This document shows positions 6,561 to 14,381 of a stretch of 26,130 nt of DNA, one piece after another (position 1 is the stretch's first letter; every line of letters begins with the position of its first letter). The notes below the pieces were generated by a model. That model was not told the origin of the DNA. It ran no database searches and was given only the letters and a program-made list of their open reading frames with translations. This stretch comes from Propionibacteriaceae bacterium (GTDB lineage Bacteria > Actinomycetota > Actinomycetes > Propionibacteriales > Propionibacteriaceae). Where the stretch lies: assembly GCA_003158895.1 (NCBI GenBank), contig PMLO01000215.1, positions 2,204 to 28,333 on the forward strand, read 5' to 3'. A program made the translations under genes and the position numbers.

Positions 6561-8044
6561 CCCTGGAGCGACTGCGCCAGGGCCACCAGGGTACGTACCG
6601 CCACGCCGGTGCCACCGGAGGGTACGTAGTCGTACGGCTCCTTCTCGTTGAACGCCGGTCCGGCGATGTCGAGGTGCGCCCAGTCGATGCCGTCTGTGAA
6701 GCGCTGGAGGAAGGCCGCTGCCGTGAGCGCGCCACCCCACCGGTGGCCACCGGATCTGAGGTCGGCCACCTTGCTGATCAGCTGGTCGCCGACCTCATCG
6801 GTGATGGGGAGCTGCCAGAACGCCTCGCCCGCCGCCTCCGCGGCATCGAGAAGCCGGTCCGCGGTCTGGTCGTCGCTGGCCATCAGGCCGGCCGTCCGCT
6901 CGCCGAGCGCCACGACGCACGCCCCGGTCAGCGTGGCCACGTCGACGAGGAGGTCGGGCTTGTCCTCGGCGGCCCGCGCGAGCGCATCGGCCATGACGAG
7001 GCGGCCTTCGGCGTCGGAGTTGTAGTTCTCCACCGTCGTCCCGCCGTACATGGTGATGACGTCGCTGGGACGCTGAGCGGAGCCTGACGGCATGTTCTCG
7101 GCCATCGCCGCGTAGACCGTCACCGAGATCTTGAGTCCGAGCTCGGCGATGACCTGGATGGCGGAGATCACCGTCGCGGCGCCGCTCATGTCGCACTTCA
7201 TCGTGTACATCGAGTCGCCCGGCTTGATGTTGATGCCGCCGGTGTCGAATGTGATGCCCTTGCCGATGAGCGCCAGGTGGTTGCGGGCGCCACGTGGGGC
7301 GTACGAGATCCGCACCAGCCGCGGCGGCCGCTCGGAGCCCATGCCGACGGCGAGGATACCTCCGTACCCAGCCTTCGCGAGGGCCTTCTCGTCGAGCACC
7401 TCGACCTCGAGCTTGGCCTTCTTGCTGGTGGCGACCGCGGCGGCCGCGAACGTCTCCGGATACAGGATGTTGGCCGGGGTGTTGATCCAGTCTCGGGTCT
7501 GGTTGACGCCGGCCGCGATCGCGACGGCGGCGGTGACCGCGTCCTTCGCCTCGAGCTTCGTCGACGGGGAGACCACCGTCACGACGCGGAGCAGCTCGTC
7601 CGGCTCGCTGCCGACCTTGGTGTACGTGTACGCGCCGAGCAGGGCGCCTTCCGCGGCACCCTTGATGACTTCGGGCTCGACGAGGTCGAGGCTGACCACC
7701 ACATGCAAGGGGGAGGCGGGCTCGAGGCGCGCCAGGGCCCGTACGCCGTTGGCCACGGCCCGGCGTACCTGTTCCGGGGTCACGTCGACGTCACCCAGGC
7801 CCACGACGACCAGCCGGACGCCGCCAGCGGTGGGAAGGATGACGGTGCTCCCCGACTTCGTCTTCGCACCCAGATCGAGGGCGACCGCCAGCGGGGACGT
7901 GCCCCAGCGCTTGGTGAGGTCCTTCTCGAGGGCGGAGGGAAGGTCCACCAGGGCGGGCGTACCCGACACCTGCGTGAGACCGACGATGACTGCATCGGCG
8001 TCACGCGGGACCGACTTCGACAGGGACACCGAGACCACGAACAT
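6557..8044 (-). CDS. pepA: Leucyl aminopeptidase (M17)
   Basis: Cytosolic di-metal aminopeptidase that removes N-terminal residues from peptides. 495 residues, normal for the family. The N-terminal macrodomain-like half spans about 1-160. In the catalytic half, metal and active-site residues are visible: Lys262 and Asp267 in GKGITFDTGG, Lys283 and Asp285 in MKCDMSGAA, and the M17 signature with Asp344, Glu346 and Arg348 in NSDAEGRL. ATG 8044 has GGAAGG only 3 nt upstream. GTG 8038 gives a better 9-nt spacing, so the true start may be 2 codons later. The gene is divergent from gcvT and shares a 113-bp control region with it. Some family members also bind DNA; nothing here shows that. Confidence 0.93.
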   Translation of the reverse strand: MFVVSVSLSKSVPRDADAVIVGLTQVSGTPALVDLPSALEKDLTKRWGTSPLAVALDLGAKTKSGSTVILPTAGGVRLVVVGLGDVDVTPEQVRRAVANGVRALARLEPASPLHVVVSLDLVEPEVIKGAAEGALLGAYTYTKVGSEPDELLRVVTVVSPSTKLEAKDAVTAAVAIAAGVNQTRDWINTPANILYPETFAAAAVATSKKAKLEVEVLDEKALAKAGYGGILAVGMGSERPPRLVRISYAPRGARNHLALIGKGITFDTGGINIKPGDSMYTMKCDMSGAATVISAIQVIAELGLKISVTVYAAMAENMPSGSAQRPSDVITMYGGTTVENYNSDAEGRLVMADALARAAEDKPDLLVDVATLTGACVVALGERTAGLMASDDQTADRLLDAAEAAGEAFWQLPITDEVGDQLISKVADLRSGGHRWGGALTAAAFLQRFTDGIDWAHLDIAGPAFNEKEPYDYVPSGGTGVAVRTLVALAQSLQG

Positions 8045-8100
8045 CCACCTTCCGGGCTTGTGAAGAGGCGCCACGCCCCGTCGGTCAGCGTATCGCGTCG

Positions 8101-8108
8101 GCTATAGG
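8101..8108. promoter_or_regulatory. Possible shared -10 for pepA and gcvT
   Basis: The sequence gctatagg reads TATAGG on the plus strand (8103-8108, toward gcvT) and TATAGC on the minus strand (8106-8101, toward pepA). It sits 57 bp from the pepA ATG and 50 bp from the gcvT ATG. A second minus-strand candidate, TACGCT, is at 8092-8087. Confidence 0.35.
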
Positions 8109-8116
8109 CTCGGGAT

Positions 8117-8130
8117 GGCCCGTACGGGCC
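8117..8130. promoter_or_regulatory. Perfect 14-bp palindrome upstream of gcvT
   Basis: GGCCCGTACGGGCC is a perfect palindrome with no spacer. It lies between the candidate -10 (8103-8108) and the gcvT ribosome site. Position and symmetry suit an operator for a dimeric regulator. The regulator is unknown. Confidence 0.4.
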
Positions 8131-8157
8131 CGTTCATGTCCCGAGGAGACCCATATC

Positions 8158-9255
8158 ATGACCCCGGTCCAGTTGACATCTGTGCTCCACGACCGCCACG
8201 AGGCGGCCGGCGCGAAGTTCGCGGAGTTCGGCGGCTGGCTCATGCCGCTCGAGTACACGGGCGTGCTCGCCGAGCACACGGCGGTACGGGAGAGGGTCGG
8301 GCTGTTCGACGTCAGCCATCTCGGCAAAGCCCTGGTCATCGGTCCAGGTGCCGCGGACTACCTCAACACCCGGCTCACCAACGACCTGAACCGCATCGGT
8401 GCCGGCCAGGCGCAGTACACGCTGCTGTGCGCCGAGGACGGTGGCACCGTCGACGACCTCATCGCGTACCGGCGCTCCGACGACGAGGTCTTCCTCATCC
8501 CCAACGCGTCGAACACCGCTGAGGTCGTGAAGCGACTCCAGCAGGGAACGCCCGAGGGCGTGACCGTCACGAACCACCACCGCGACTACGCGGTCCTCGC
8601 CGTACAGGGTCCTCGTTCCGACGAGCTCCTGGCCTCGATTGGGCTACCGGTGGGCCACGACTACATGCGCTTCGCGGTCGCGACGCTGGGAGATGCGCAG
8701 CTCACCGTGTGCCGTACCGGCTATACCGGGGAGCGCGGCTACGAGCTCGTGTGCGCGTCCGCTGACGCCGGCGCTGTGTGGGACGCGGTGGTCGCGGCCG
8801 GCGAGCCGTACGGGCTGGCGCTGTGCGGGCTGGGTGCCCGCGACACCCTGCGCACGGAGATGGGCTACCCCCTCCACGGCAACGACCTGTCGCGCGAGAT
8901 CTCCCCGGTGGAGGCCGGAATCCTGTGGGCCGTCGGCTGGAAGAAGCCGGTCTTCGACGGGGCACAGGCGCTGCGTGCGCAGAGGCTCTCTCCGCACCGT
9001 GTGCTGCGTGGCCTGAAGGCGATCGGCCGTGGCATCCCCCGACATGGCATGGAGGTCGTCGATGCGGACGGGGCGCACGTCGGTGAGGTCACGTCCGGAA
9101 CGTTCTCCCCGACGCTGCGGCAGGGCATCGCCCTGGCGCTCGTCGATCCCTCGGTGGTCGAAGGCGATCAGGTGGGCGTCATCATCCGGTCGCGGACGGA
9201 GGCCTTCGACGTCGTGAAGCCCCCGTTCGTCACACCCGGGGTACGTGGCGCGTGA
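8158..9255 (+). CDS. gcvT: Glycine cleavage system aminomethyltransferase (T protein)
   Basis: Releases ammonia from the aminomethyl-lipoyl H protein and passes the methylene group to tetrahydrofolate. 365 residues, typical size. Recognisable blocks are AKFAEFGGWLMPLEY, GLFDVSHLGK, LTNDLNRI, AQYTLLCAEDGG, CRTGYTGERGYEL, GLGARDTLRTEMGYPLHGNDLS and the C-terminal TSGTFSPTL. ATG 8158 follows a GAGGAG ribosome site. The downstream membrane protein starts inside its stop codon (GTGA). gcvH and gcvP are not in the window; the pepA/gcvT divergent pair near sucB-lipB resembles the gene order of other actinobacteria. The glycine riboswitch that often precedes gcvT was not found; a 14-bp palindrome lies there instead. 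Confidence 0.95.
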   Translation: MTPVQLTSVLHDRHEAAGAKFAEFGGWLMPLEYTGVLAEHTAVRERVGLFDVSHLGKALVIGPGAADYLNTRLTNDLNRIGAGQAQYTLLCAEDGGTVDDLIAYRRSDDEVFLIPNASNTAEVVKRLQQGTPEGVTVTNHHRDYAVLAVQGPRSDELLASIGLPVGHDYMRFAVATLGDAQLTVCRTGYTGERGYELVCASADAGAVWDAVVAAGEPYGLALCGLGARDTLRTEMGYPLHGNDLSREISPVEAGILWAVGWKKPVFDGAQALRAQRLSPHRVLRGLKAIGRGIPRHGMEVVDADGAHVGEVTSGTFSPTLRQGIALALVDPSVVEGDQVGVIIRSRTEAFDVVKPPFVTPGVRGA

Positions 9256-9563
9256 GGAGGCTCGTCCGGGCACGCGTCCTGCACGTGCTCGTCCTCGTCG
9301 CAGGGCTGTTCGCGTTGGGCTGGGCGCTGTTCGCACCGGTCGCGGCGATCCGCTGCCATGACCAGATCATGCGGCCCGGCGACGTGTGCTCCTACGCCAG
9401 CCTCAACGGCGTGGACAACGGGAAGACGCAGTCGTACGAGCAACGGCTCGCCACGGAGAAGTCGGCCCGGCCGGTCGTCGCCGTCGTCGGCGTCCTGGTC
9501 GCGGGCTTCGGCGGCGTCCTGCTCTGGTCGGCGATCCGCCGCAAGGACTCACTCCAACAGTGA
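9252..9563 (+). CDS. Small two-span membrane protein, unknown function
   Basis: 103 residues. A basic N-terminus precedes a first membrane helix at about 10-32. A short external loop follows with two cysteines (IRCHDQIMRPGDVC) that could form a disulfide. The second helix is at about 74-93, and the tail is basic (RRKD). GTG 9252 overlaps the gcvT stop as GTGA, so it is probably translated with gcvT. The 3' end overlaps the end of the opposing 65-residue gene by 15 bp. I do not recognise a named family. Confidence 0.7.
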   Translation: MRRLVRARVLHVLVLVAGLFALGWALFAPVAAIRCHDQIMRPGDVCSYASLNGVDNGKTQSYEQRLATEKSARPVVAVVGVLVAGFGGVLLWSAIRRKDSLQQ

Positions 9564-9746
9564 CATCGGCCCGTACACAGCGCGCCCTTCGTGGTACAGG
9601 CTCACCGACGTGACGCCGCGCTCAAGCAGGTCCTCGTAGGACTCCGTCAACCAGGCCTCGGCATCCGCCTGCGTCGGGAACGGTCCTCCGACGGAGGGGA
9701 CGTCCATGGCCTGGTCGCCGTCCCGCCAGGTGAACCCGAAGTACAC
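9549..9746 (-). CDS. Small acidic protein downstream of the DUF3043 gene, unknown function
   Basis: 65 residues starting YFGFTWRDGDQAMDVPSVGG and ending VYGPMSLLE. It is acidic, has no membrane segment and looks like one compact alpha/beta unit. GTG 9746 is 8 nt after the DUF3043 stop, with a GAGG site overlapping that stop, so the two genes are probably an operon. The reading frame stays open further upstream inside the DUF3043 gene, but that part is a shadow. Its 3' end overlaps the convergent membrane-protein gene by 15 bp. Conserved-looking but not recognised. Confidence 0.65.
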   Translation of the reverse strand: MYFGFTWRDGDQAMDVPSVGGPFPTQADAEAWLTESYEDLLERGVTSVSLYHEGRAVYGPMSLLE

Positions 9747-9754
9747 GGCCGGCC

Positions 9755-10318
9755 TCAGAGCTTCGCGCCGCGCTTCACGCGGGGAGTCGGTGCGCGCCAG
9801 GGGCGGATGGAGAGCGCACGGTTGACCGCGAGCATGAACAGGCCGCGGGTCGAGGCACCGGGGTGCCGAAGAGCGAGCAGCTTCTTGTAGCCGCGCCACA
9901 TCACGTACAGGTCGATGATGGCCACGATCAGCAGAACCCACACGGCGAACGTGGCGATCTCGACGACCGTCGGCCACCTCGTGCCGAGCAGGACCACGGC
10001 GAGGACGAGGATCCAGGCGGGCAGCAGGATCTCAGTGACGTTGAACCGTGCGTCGATGTAGTCGCGCAGCAGCACGCGCTCGGGCAGGTTGTCCTGCGCG
10101 GCCACGGCCTTTGTCTGGTTCGCCCGCCGCACGTCACGTTCGTGGACTCGAGCCTCTTTCTTGGTGAGGACCGGGTTCACCCGCTGGCGACGCGCCGCCT
10201 CCGCCTGCCTACGAGTCGGAGTCGGAGCTCCTTTGCCCTTGCTCTGGTCGTGCGGCGCAGGATCGGACACCTCAGGTGTCGACTTCTCCTGCGAGTCGTA
10301 CGGGCGGAAAACTCCCAC
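9755..10318 (-). CDS. DUF3043 family membrane protein
   Basis: 187 residues. The layout fits DUF3043: a polar, Lys/Arg-rich N-terminal half (KGKGAPTPTRRQAEAARRQRVN, best read as a PTPTRR-type motif), then LLRDYIDARFNVTEILLP. Two membrane helices follow at about 103-123 and 127-147. The C-terminus is basic (RGLFMLAVNRALSIRPWRAPTPRVKRG). GTG 10318 is preceded by AAGGA at 5-nt spacing, and the family commonly begins with VFR, here VGVFRPYDS. The function of the family is not known. It is divergent from the glycerate-kinase-like gene and followed by the 65-residue gene. Confidence 0.85.
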   Translation of the reverse strand: MGVFRPYDSQEKSTPEVSDPAPHDQSKGKGAPTPTRRQAEAARRQRVNPVLTKKEARVHERDVRRANQTKAVAAQDNLPERVLLRDYIDARFNVTEILLPAWILVLAVVLLGTRWPTVVEIATFAVWVLLIVAIIDLYVMWRGYKKLLALRHPGASTRGLFMLAVNRALSIRPWRAPTPRVKRGAKL

Positions 10319-10437
10319 GGTCGTCCTTGCTGTTCGTCCTGGGCCCTGCTGATTCGATCGTGGGCTCCCGCGCATCGTACCTGCACGATGCCGCGGGCGG
10401 CGACGGCGAGGTCGTCTGGCGTACGCTCCGCAGCACC

Positions 10438-11292
10438 ATGCGCGTACTCGTCATCTCCGCCGGCGTGGCGGACCTCACGCCCGTCGCGGCCGGCAGGGTC
10501 ATCGGCGCCGCCTGGGCGGATCGTGGTCACCAGGTCGCGGTCGTTCCCATCGGGGTCGGCGGGCAAGGGCTCGTGGACGCCGTGAGCGGCATCCCCGGCA
10601 CGGCGGTGCTTGTCCCGCGGGCGGGGGAGTCGAGCGCCGAGCTGGGCCGGGAGCTGGCCGCCGCATCCCAGGCCGGCACGGTCCTCATCGACCTCACCGG
10701 CGACTGCCCGGACGATGCCGGAGCCGGACTGTTGTCGACGCTGGGCGGGCGAGATGTCATGACCGGTCGTTCCCTCGTCGGCGTCGTACGCGACGACGAG
10801 CTCGACGCTGTGTTGCTCGGTGTACGAGGCGTGGCCGCGCGACGTTCGTTCGCGTCGGGGACACCGGACATCGGCGCCGCCCTCGCTGGGGATGCCGCGC
10901 TGGCCCGGCTCGCCGCGGACGTGGGCATGCCCGATCCGCCACCAGGCGCCGGGGCCGGGAACGGGCTGGCTCTGGCGATCTTTGCCCTGGGCGGTGTCGT
11001 ACGCACCGGGCCGCAGGCCATCGGTGACCTCGTCGACATCGAGCGGTCCCTGGAGGCAGCCGATCTGGTCGTGCTCGTCACCGACGTGCTCGACTTCGGC
11101 GGCGCCGGCATCGCCGAGACACGCGCGGCCGCCACGTGGGCCGAGCACGGGCTCGTGCCATGCATTGCGATCGCGAGCCGTGTCCAGATCTCGGGTCGCG
11201 AGCTGCGCACGTTCGGGGTCGAGTCGGCGTACGAGCTGGGTGACGACGCGGCAGCGGGGGCCGCACGCGTCGCGGTGACGTGGACGTGGTGA
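10438..11292 (+). CDS. Glycerate-kinase-like protein, divergent and short
   Basis: 284 residues. The order of blocks recalls glycerate kinases of the GlxK/GarK family: an N-terminal strand MRVLVISAG, GVGGQGLVDAV where kinases have GGEGTxDAL, a glycine-rich GAGAGNGLALAIFALGG, and a DLVVLVTDVLDFGGA block. It is roughly 90 residues shorter than typical members (about 370-380), and the N-terminal DSFKG motif is absent (SAGVADLTP stands in its place). It may be a non-catalytic or altered-specificity relative. The start at ATG 10438 lacks a clear Shine-Dalgarno site. It lies between DUF3043 (divergent) and erpA (same strand, 88 bp downstream). Kinase activity should not be assumed. Confidence 0.6.
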   Translation: MRVLVISAGVADLTPVAAGRVIGAAWADRGHQVAVVPIGVGGQGLVDAVSGIPGTAVLVPRAGESSAELGRELAAASQAGTVLIDLTGDCPDDAGAGLLSTLGGRDVMTGRSLVGVVRDDELDAVLLGVRGVAARRSFASGTPDIGAALAGDAALARLAADVGMPDPPPGAGAGNGLALAIFALGGVVRTGPQAIGDLVDIERSLEAADLVVLVTDVLDFGGAGIAETRAAATWAEHGLVPCIAIASRVQISGRELRTFGVESAYELGDDAAAGAARVAVTWTW

Positions 11293-11332
11293 CCACGGCC
11301 TGACGGTGTCGTTTCACCTTCAACTCTTCGCG

Positions 11333-11338
11333 TAGACT
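11333..11338 (+). promoter_or_regulatory. Candidate -10 for erpA
   Basis: TAGACT at 11333-11338 fits the TANNNT core and would start transcription about 35 nt before the erpA ATG. No clear -35 was seen. It suggests erpA is transcribed separately from the upstream gene. Confidence 0.4.
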
Positions 11339-11380
11339 GGCCCGGCAAGCACGCAGACAGTCCTTTTCGGAGGGAACGAT

Positions 11381-11734
11381 ATGACCGACACCATCACCAC
11401 CACCACGACCCAGGGCGTCGTCCTGACCGACGTCGCTGCCGCCAAGGTCAAGTCCCTGATGGCGAACGAGGGTCGCGACGACCTGGTTCTCCGCATCGCC
11501 GTACAGCCCGGTGGCTGCTCGGGTCTGCGCTATCAGCTCGAGCTCGACGACCGTTCGTTCGACGGCGACATCGTGAGCGAGTTCAGCGGCGTCAAGGTCG
11601 CGGTCGACAAGATGAGCGCCCCGTACTTGAGCGGTGCCGAGATCGACTTCGCCGACACGATCTCTTCTCAGGGCTTCACGATCGACAACCCCAATGCGCA
11701 GAGCTCCTGCGCCTGTGGAGACTCTTTCCACTGA
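11381..11734 (+). CDS. erpA: Iron-sulfur cluster insertion protein ErpA (A-type carrier)
   Basis: 117-residue HesB/IscA family carrier that delivers Fe-S clusters to target enzymes. The three cluster-binding cysteines are present: Cys46 in PGGCSGLRY, and Cys110 and Cys112 in the C-terminal SSCACGDSF. The family signature IDNPNAQSSCACG is intact. The N-terminus has a short Thr-rich stretch. Ribosome site GGAGGG is 7 nt before ATG 11381. The gene sits between its own -10 and a terminator hairpin and is followed by the oxidase genes. A likely client close by is the Rieske protein QcrA, but this is inference from context. Confidence 0.93.
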   Translation: MTDTITTTTTQGVVLTDVAAAKVKSLMANEGRDDLVLRIAVQPGGCSGLRYQLELDDRSFDGDIVSEFSGVKVAVDKMSAPYLSGAEIDFADTISSQGFTIDNPNAQSSCACGDSFH

Positions 11735-11765
11735 CCCATCGGGGCCTTGAACCGGCTCTTATACC

Positions 11766-11803
11766 AAACCGCCTCTCGTGACTCGTCATCGGGGGGCGGT
11801 TTT
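11766..11803 (+). terminator. Rho-independent-like terminator after erpA
   Basis: Arms aaaccgcc (11766-11773) and ggcggttt (11795-11802) enclose a 21-nt loop, ending in tttt on the plus strand. It lies 32 bp after the erpA stop and just before the ctaC -10, so it separates the two units. Confidence 0.6.
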
Positions 11804-11807
11804 GCGT

Positions 11808-11813
11808 TAGGCT
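11808..11813 (+). promoter_or_regulatory. Candidate -10 for the ctaC-ctaD-ctaF operon
   Basis: TAGGCT directly follows the erpA terminator and lies about 50 nt before the ctaC GTG start. No convincing -35. The same hexamer lies upstream of sucB on the other strand. Confidence 0.4.
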
Positions 11814-11865
11814 GCCCACCACATGAGGGTGACGCCGCCGGTGCGTCCGTACGGAAGGACGACGC

Positions 11866-12708
11866 GTGCATCGTGTTCTGACTCCCCGCAAGGTCATGGC
11901 AGGAGCGGCAGTTCTGCTGCTGACTGCCGGCTGCAGCCAGGAGACGTCCGCGCAGTGGACCCGCTGGGGCCTTCCTGTGGGTGCCAGTCAGCAGTCGGGC
12001 AACATCGGTTCGCTGTGGAGCGGCGCCTGGACCGCGAGCATGGTCGTCGGTGTCATCGTGTGGGGGCTCATCGGCTACGCGGTCATCCGGTTCCGCCGCA
12101 AGCACCGCGACGAGAAGCCGAAACAGAACCGCTACAACGTCCCGCTCGAGATCATGTACACGGTCTTGCCGTTCCTCATCATCGGCGTGCTGTTCCTGTA
12201 CACGGTCCGCGCCCAGGACGCCGTCATGGCGCACAGCGGCAACCCTGACCGCACGATCATGGCCCTCGGCCAGAAGTGGTCGTGGACGTTCAACTACTAC
12301 GAGCAGGACAACCCCGCCGTCGGTGCGGTCATCCACAACGCCGGCACCATCGAGAACTATCCGGATCTGTACCTGCCGGTCAACCAGAAGATCCTGTTCA
12401 AGATCGAGTCGAACGACGTGGACCACTCGTTCTGGATCCCTGAGTTCTACTTCAAGATGGACGCCATCCCGGGGCGTACGAACACGTTCGAGGTCACGCC
12501 GACCAAGCTCGGCACGTACCTCGGAAAGTGCGCGGAGCTGTGCGGTGCGTACCACTCGCAGATGCTGTTCAACGTCCACGTGGTGACGCTCCCGGAGTAC
12601 TACGCGTACCTCAACGACCTGAAGGCGAAGGGTCAGACCGGCGAGATCCCCGTGAACCCGCAGACGACCGCCGTGCCTGTGCCGAGCGCGAAGGAGACCA
12701 CGAAGTGA
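11866..12708 (+). CDS. ctaC: Cytochrome c oxidase subunit II (CtaC)
   Basis: 280-residue aa3 oxidase subunit that takes electrons from QcrC through its CuA centre. The N-terminus is a lipoprotein signal with lipobox LTAGC (Cys23). Two membrane helices lie at about 55-76 and 98-115, and the cupredoxin domain is outside the membrane. CuA ligands are all visible: His187 (DVDHSFW), and Cys222, Glu224, Cys226, His230 and Met233 in CAELCGAYHSQM. GTG 11866 has GGAAGGA at 8-nt spacing. The ctaD start overlaps its stop (GTGA). Acyl-lipid attachment at Cys23 would add a third anchor. Confidence 0.96.
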   Translation: MHRVLTPRKVMAGAAVLLLTAGCSQETSAQWTRWGLPVGASQQSGNIGSLWSGAWTASMVVGVIVWGLIGYAVIRFRRKHRDEKPKQNRYNVPLEIMYTVLPFLIIGVLFLYTVRAQDAVMAHSGNPDRTIMALGQKWSWTFNYYEQDNPAVGAVIHNAGTIENYPDLYLPVNQKILFKIESNDVDHSFWIPEFYFKMDAIPGRTNTFEVTPTKLGTYLGKCAELCGAYHSQMLFNVHVVTLPEYYAYLNDLKAKGQTGEIPVNPQTTAVPVPSAKETTK

Positions 12709-14381
12709 GTGCTGTCGCCGAAAGGGTCGCGCTGGCCGGCACGAAGCCGGTCGCCAGGAACGAGGCATGGGGCCGTCGCTTCTACACGATGATCACCTCG
12801 ACCGATCACAAGGTGATCGCGAACATGTACTTCGTCACCGCGTTCGCGTTCTTCCTCTTCGGTGGCGTGCTCGCGCTGGCGATCCGTGCGGAGCTGGCGT
12901 TCCCGGGCATCCAGTTCCTGCAGTACGAGACGTACAACCAGTTCTTCACGATGCACGGCTCGATCATGCTGCTGCTCTTCGCGACGCCCATGTTCGCGGC
13001 GTTCGCGAACGCGATCATGCCCCTGCAGATCGGTGCTCCGGATGTCGCCTTCCCCCGGCTGAACATGTTCTCCTTCTGGCTGTACCTGTTCGGCGGGCTC
13101 ATCGTCTGTGCGGGCTTCCTCAGCCCCCAGGGCGCGGCAAGCTTCGGCTGGTTCGCGTACGCGCCGCTGTCCGACTCGATCAACTCGCCCGGTGTCGGTG
13201 GTGACCTGTGGCTGATGGGCTTCTACCTGACCGGCCTGTCCACGATCTTCGGCTCGGTGAACTTCATCACGACGATCATGACGATGCGCGCGCCGGGCAT
13301 GACGATGTTCCGGATGCCGATCTTCACCTGGAACATCCTCGTCACCTCGATCCTGGTGTTGATCGCCTTCCCGATCCTCGCGGCAGCGCTGCTGGTGCTG
13401 GAGTCGGACCGACGCCTCGGCTCCCACATCTTCGACGCCGCCAACGGGGGACCGCTGCTGTGGCAGAACCTGTTCTGGTTCTTCGGGCACCCCGAGGTGT
13501 ACATCCTCGCGCTGCCGTTCTTCGGCATCATCACCGAGATCCTGCCCGTGTTCAGCCGCAAGCCGATCTTCGGCTACGTCTCGCTGATCGCCGCGACCCT
13601 GACCATCGGGGCGCTGTCGATCGCCGTCTGGGCGCATCACATGTTCGTCACCGGCGCGGTCAGCCTGCCCTTCTTCTCGTTCATGACGTTCCTCATCGCC
13701 GTGCCGACGGGCGTGAAGTTCTTCAACTGGATCGGCACGATGTGGGGCGGATCCCTATCGTTCGACACGCCGATGCTGTGGGCCATCGGCTTCCTCACAA
13801 CGTTCCTGTTCGGTGGCCTGACCGGCATCATCCTCGCGTCACCGCCGTTGGACTTCCAGGTCTCGGACACGTACTTCGTCGTCGCTCACTTCCACTACGT
13901 CCTGTTCGGCACGGTCGTGTTCGCGATGTTCGGCGGGTTCTACTTCTGGTGGCCCAAGCTCACGGGCCGGATGCTCAACGAGACCTGGGGCAAGATCCAC
14001 TTCTGGATCCTGTTCGTCGGGTTCCACACGACGTTCCTCGTCCAGCACTGGCTGGGGGTGGAGGGCATGCAGCGCCGTATCGCCGACTACCTTCCGACCG
14101 AAGGCTTCACGTTCCTCAACCAGGTCTCGACGTTCGGTGCCTTCCTGCTCGGTGTCTCGATGCTGCCCTGGTTCTGGAACCTCTGGATCTCGCGCAACGC
14201 GCCGCTGGTCAACACCGACGACCCGTGGGGCTGGGGTCGGTCGCTGGAGTGGGCCACGAGCTGCCCCCCGCCGCGGCACAACTTCTCGAAGCTGCCGCGG
14301 ATCCGCAGTGAGGCGCCGGCGTTCGATCTGCACCATCCCGACATGGCGGCCAGCGCCCAACACATGGAGGCTGATCTGTGA
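12705..14381 (+). CDS. ctaD: Cytochrome c oxidase subunit I (CtaD)
   Basis: 558-residue heme-copper oxidase core that reduces oxygen and pumps protons. Motifs of an A1-type oxidase are seen: the heme a ligand region TMHGSIMLLLF, the D-channel region PLQIGAPDVAFPRLN, FFGHPEVYILALP with the pump glutamate and the CuB His next to Tyr, the HHMFVTG histidine pair, and HFHYVLFGT carrying the heme a and a3 histidines. About 12 hydrophobic spans are visible. The start is GTG 12705, overlapping the ctaC stop; AAGGAG at 12691-12696 supports it. ctaF follows with another GTGA overlap. Together with CtaC, CtaE and CtaF it forms the terminal part of the bc1-aa3 supercomplex. Confidence 0.97.
   Translation: MSAVAERVALAGTKPVARNEAWGRRFYTMITSTDHKVIANMYFVTAFAFFLFGGVLALAIRAELAFPGIQFLQYETYNQFFTMHGSIMLLLFATPMFAAFANAIMPLQIGAPDVAFPRLNMFSFWLYLFGGLIVCAGFLSPQGAASFGWFAYAPLSDSINSPGVGGDLWLMGFYLTGLSTIFGSVNFITTIMTMRAPGMTMFRMPIFTWNILVTSILVLIAFPILAAALLVLESDRRLGSHIFDAANGGPLLWQNLFWFFGHPEVYILALPFFGIITEILPVFSRKPIFGYVSLIAATLTIGALSIAVWAHHMFVTGAVSLPFFSFMTFLIAVPTGVKFFNWIGTMWGGSLSFDTPMLWAIGFLTTFLFGGLTGIILASPPLDFQVSDTYFVVAHFHYVLFGTVVFAMFGGFYFWWPKLTGRMLNETWGKIHFWILFVGFHTTFLVQHWLGVEGMQRRIADYLPTEGFTFLNQVSTFGAFLLGVSMLPWFWNLWISRNAPLVNTDDPWGWGRSLEWATSCPPPRHNFSKLPRIRSEAPAFDLHHPDMAASAQHMEADL

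Noticed and set aside
8045..8157. Glycine riboswitch before gcvT
   Set aside because: The conserved glycine aptamer core segments are not found in this short spacer; only a palindrome and a possible -10 are present.
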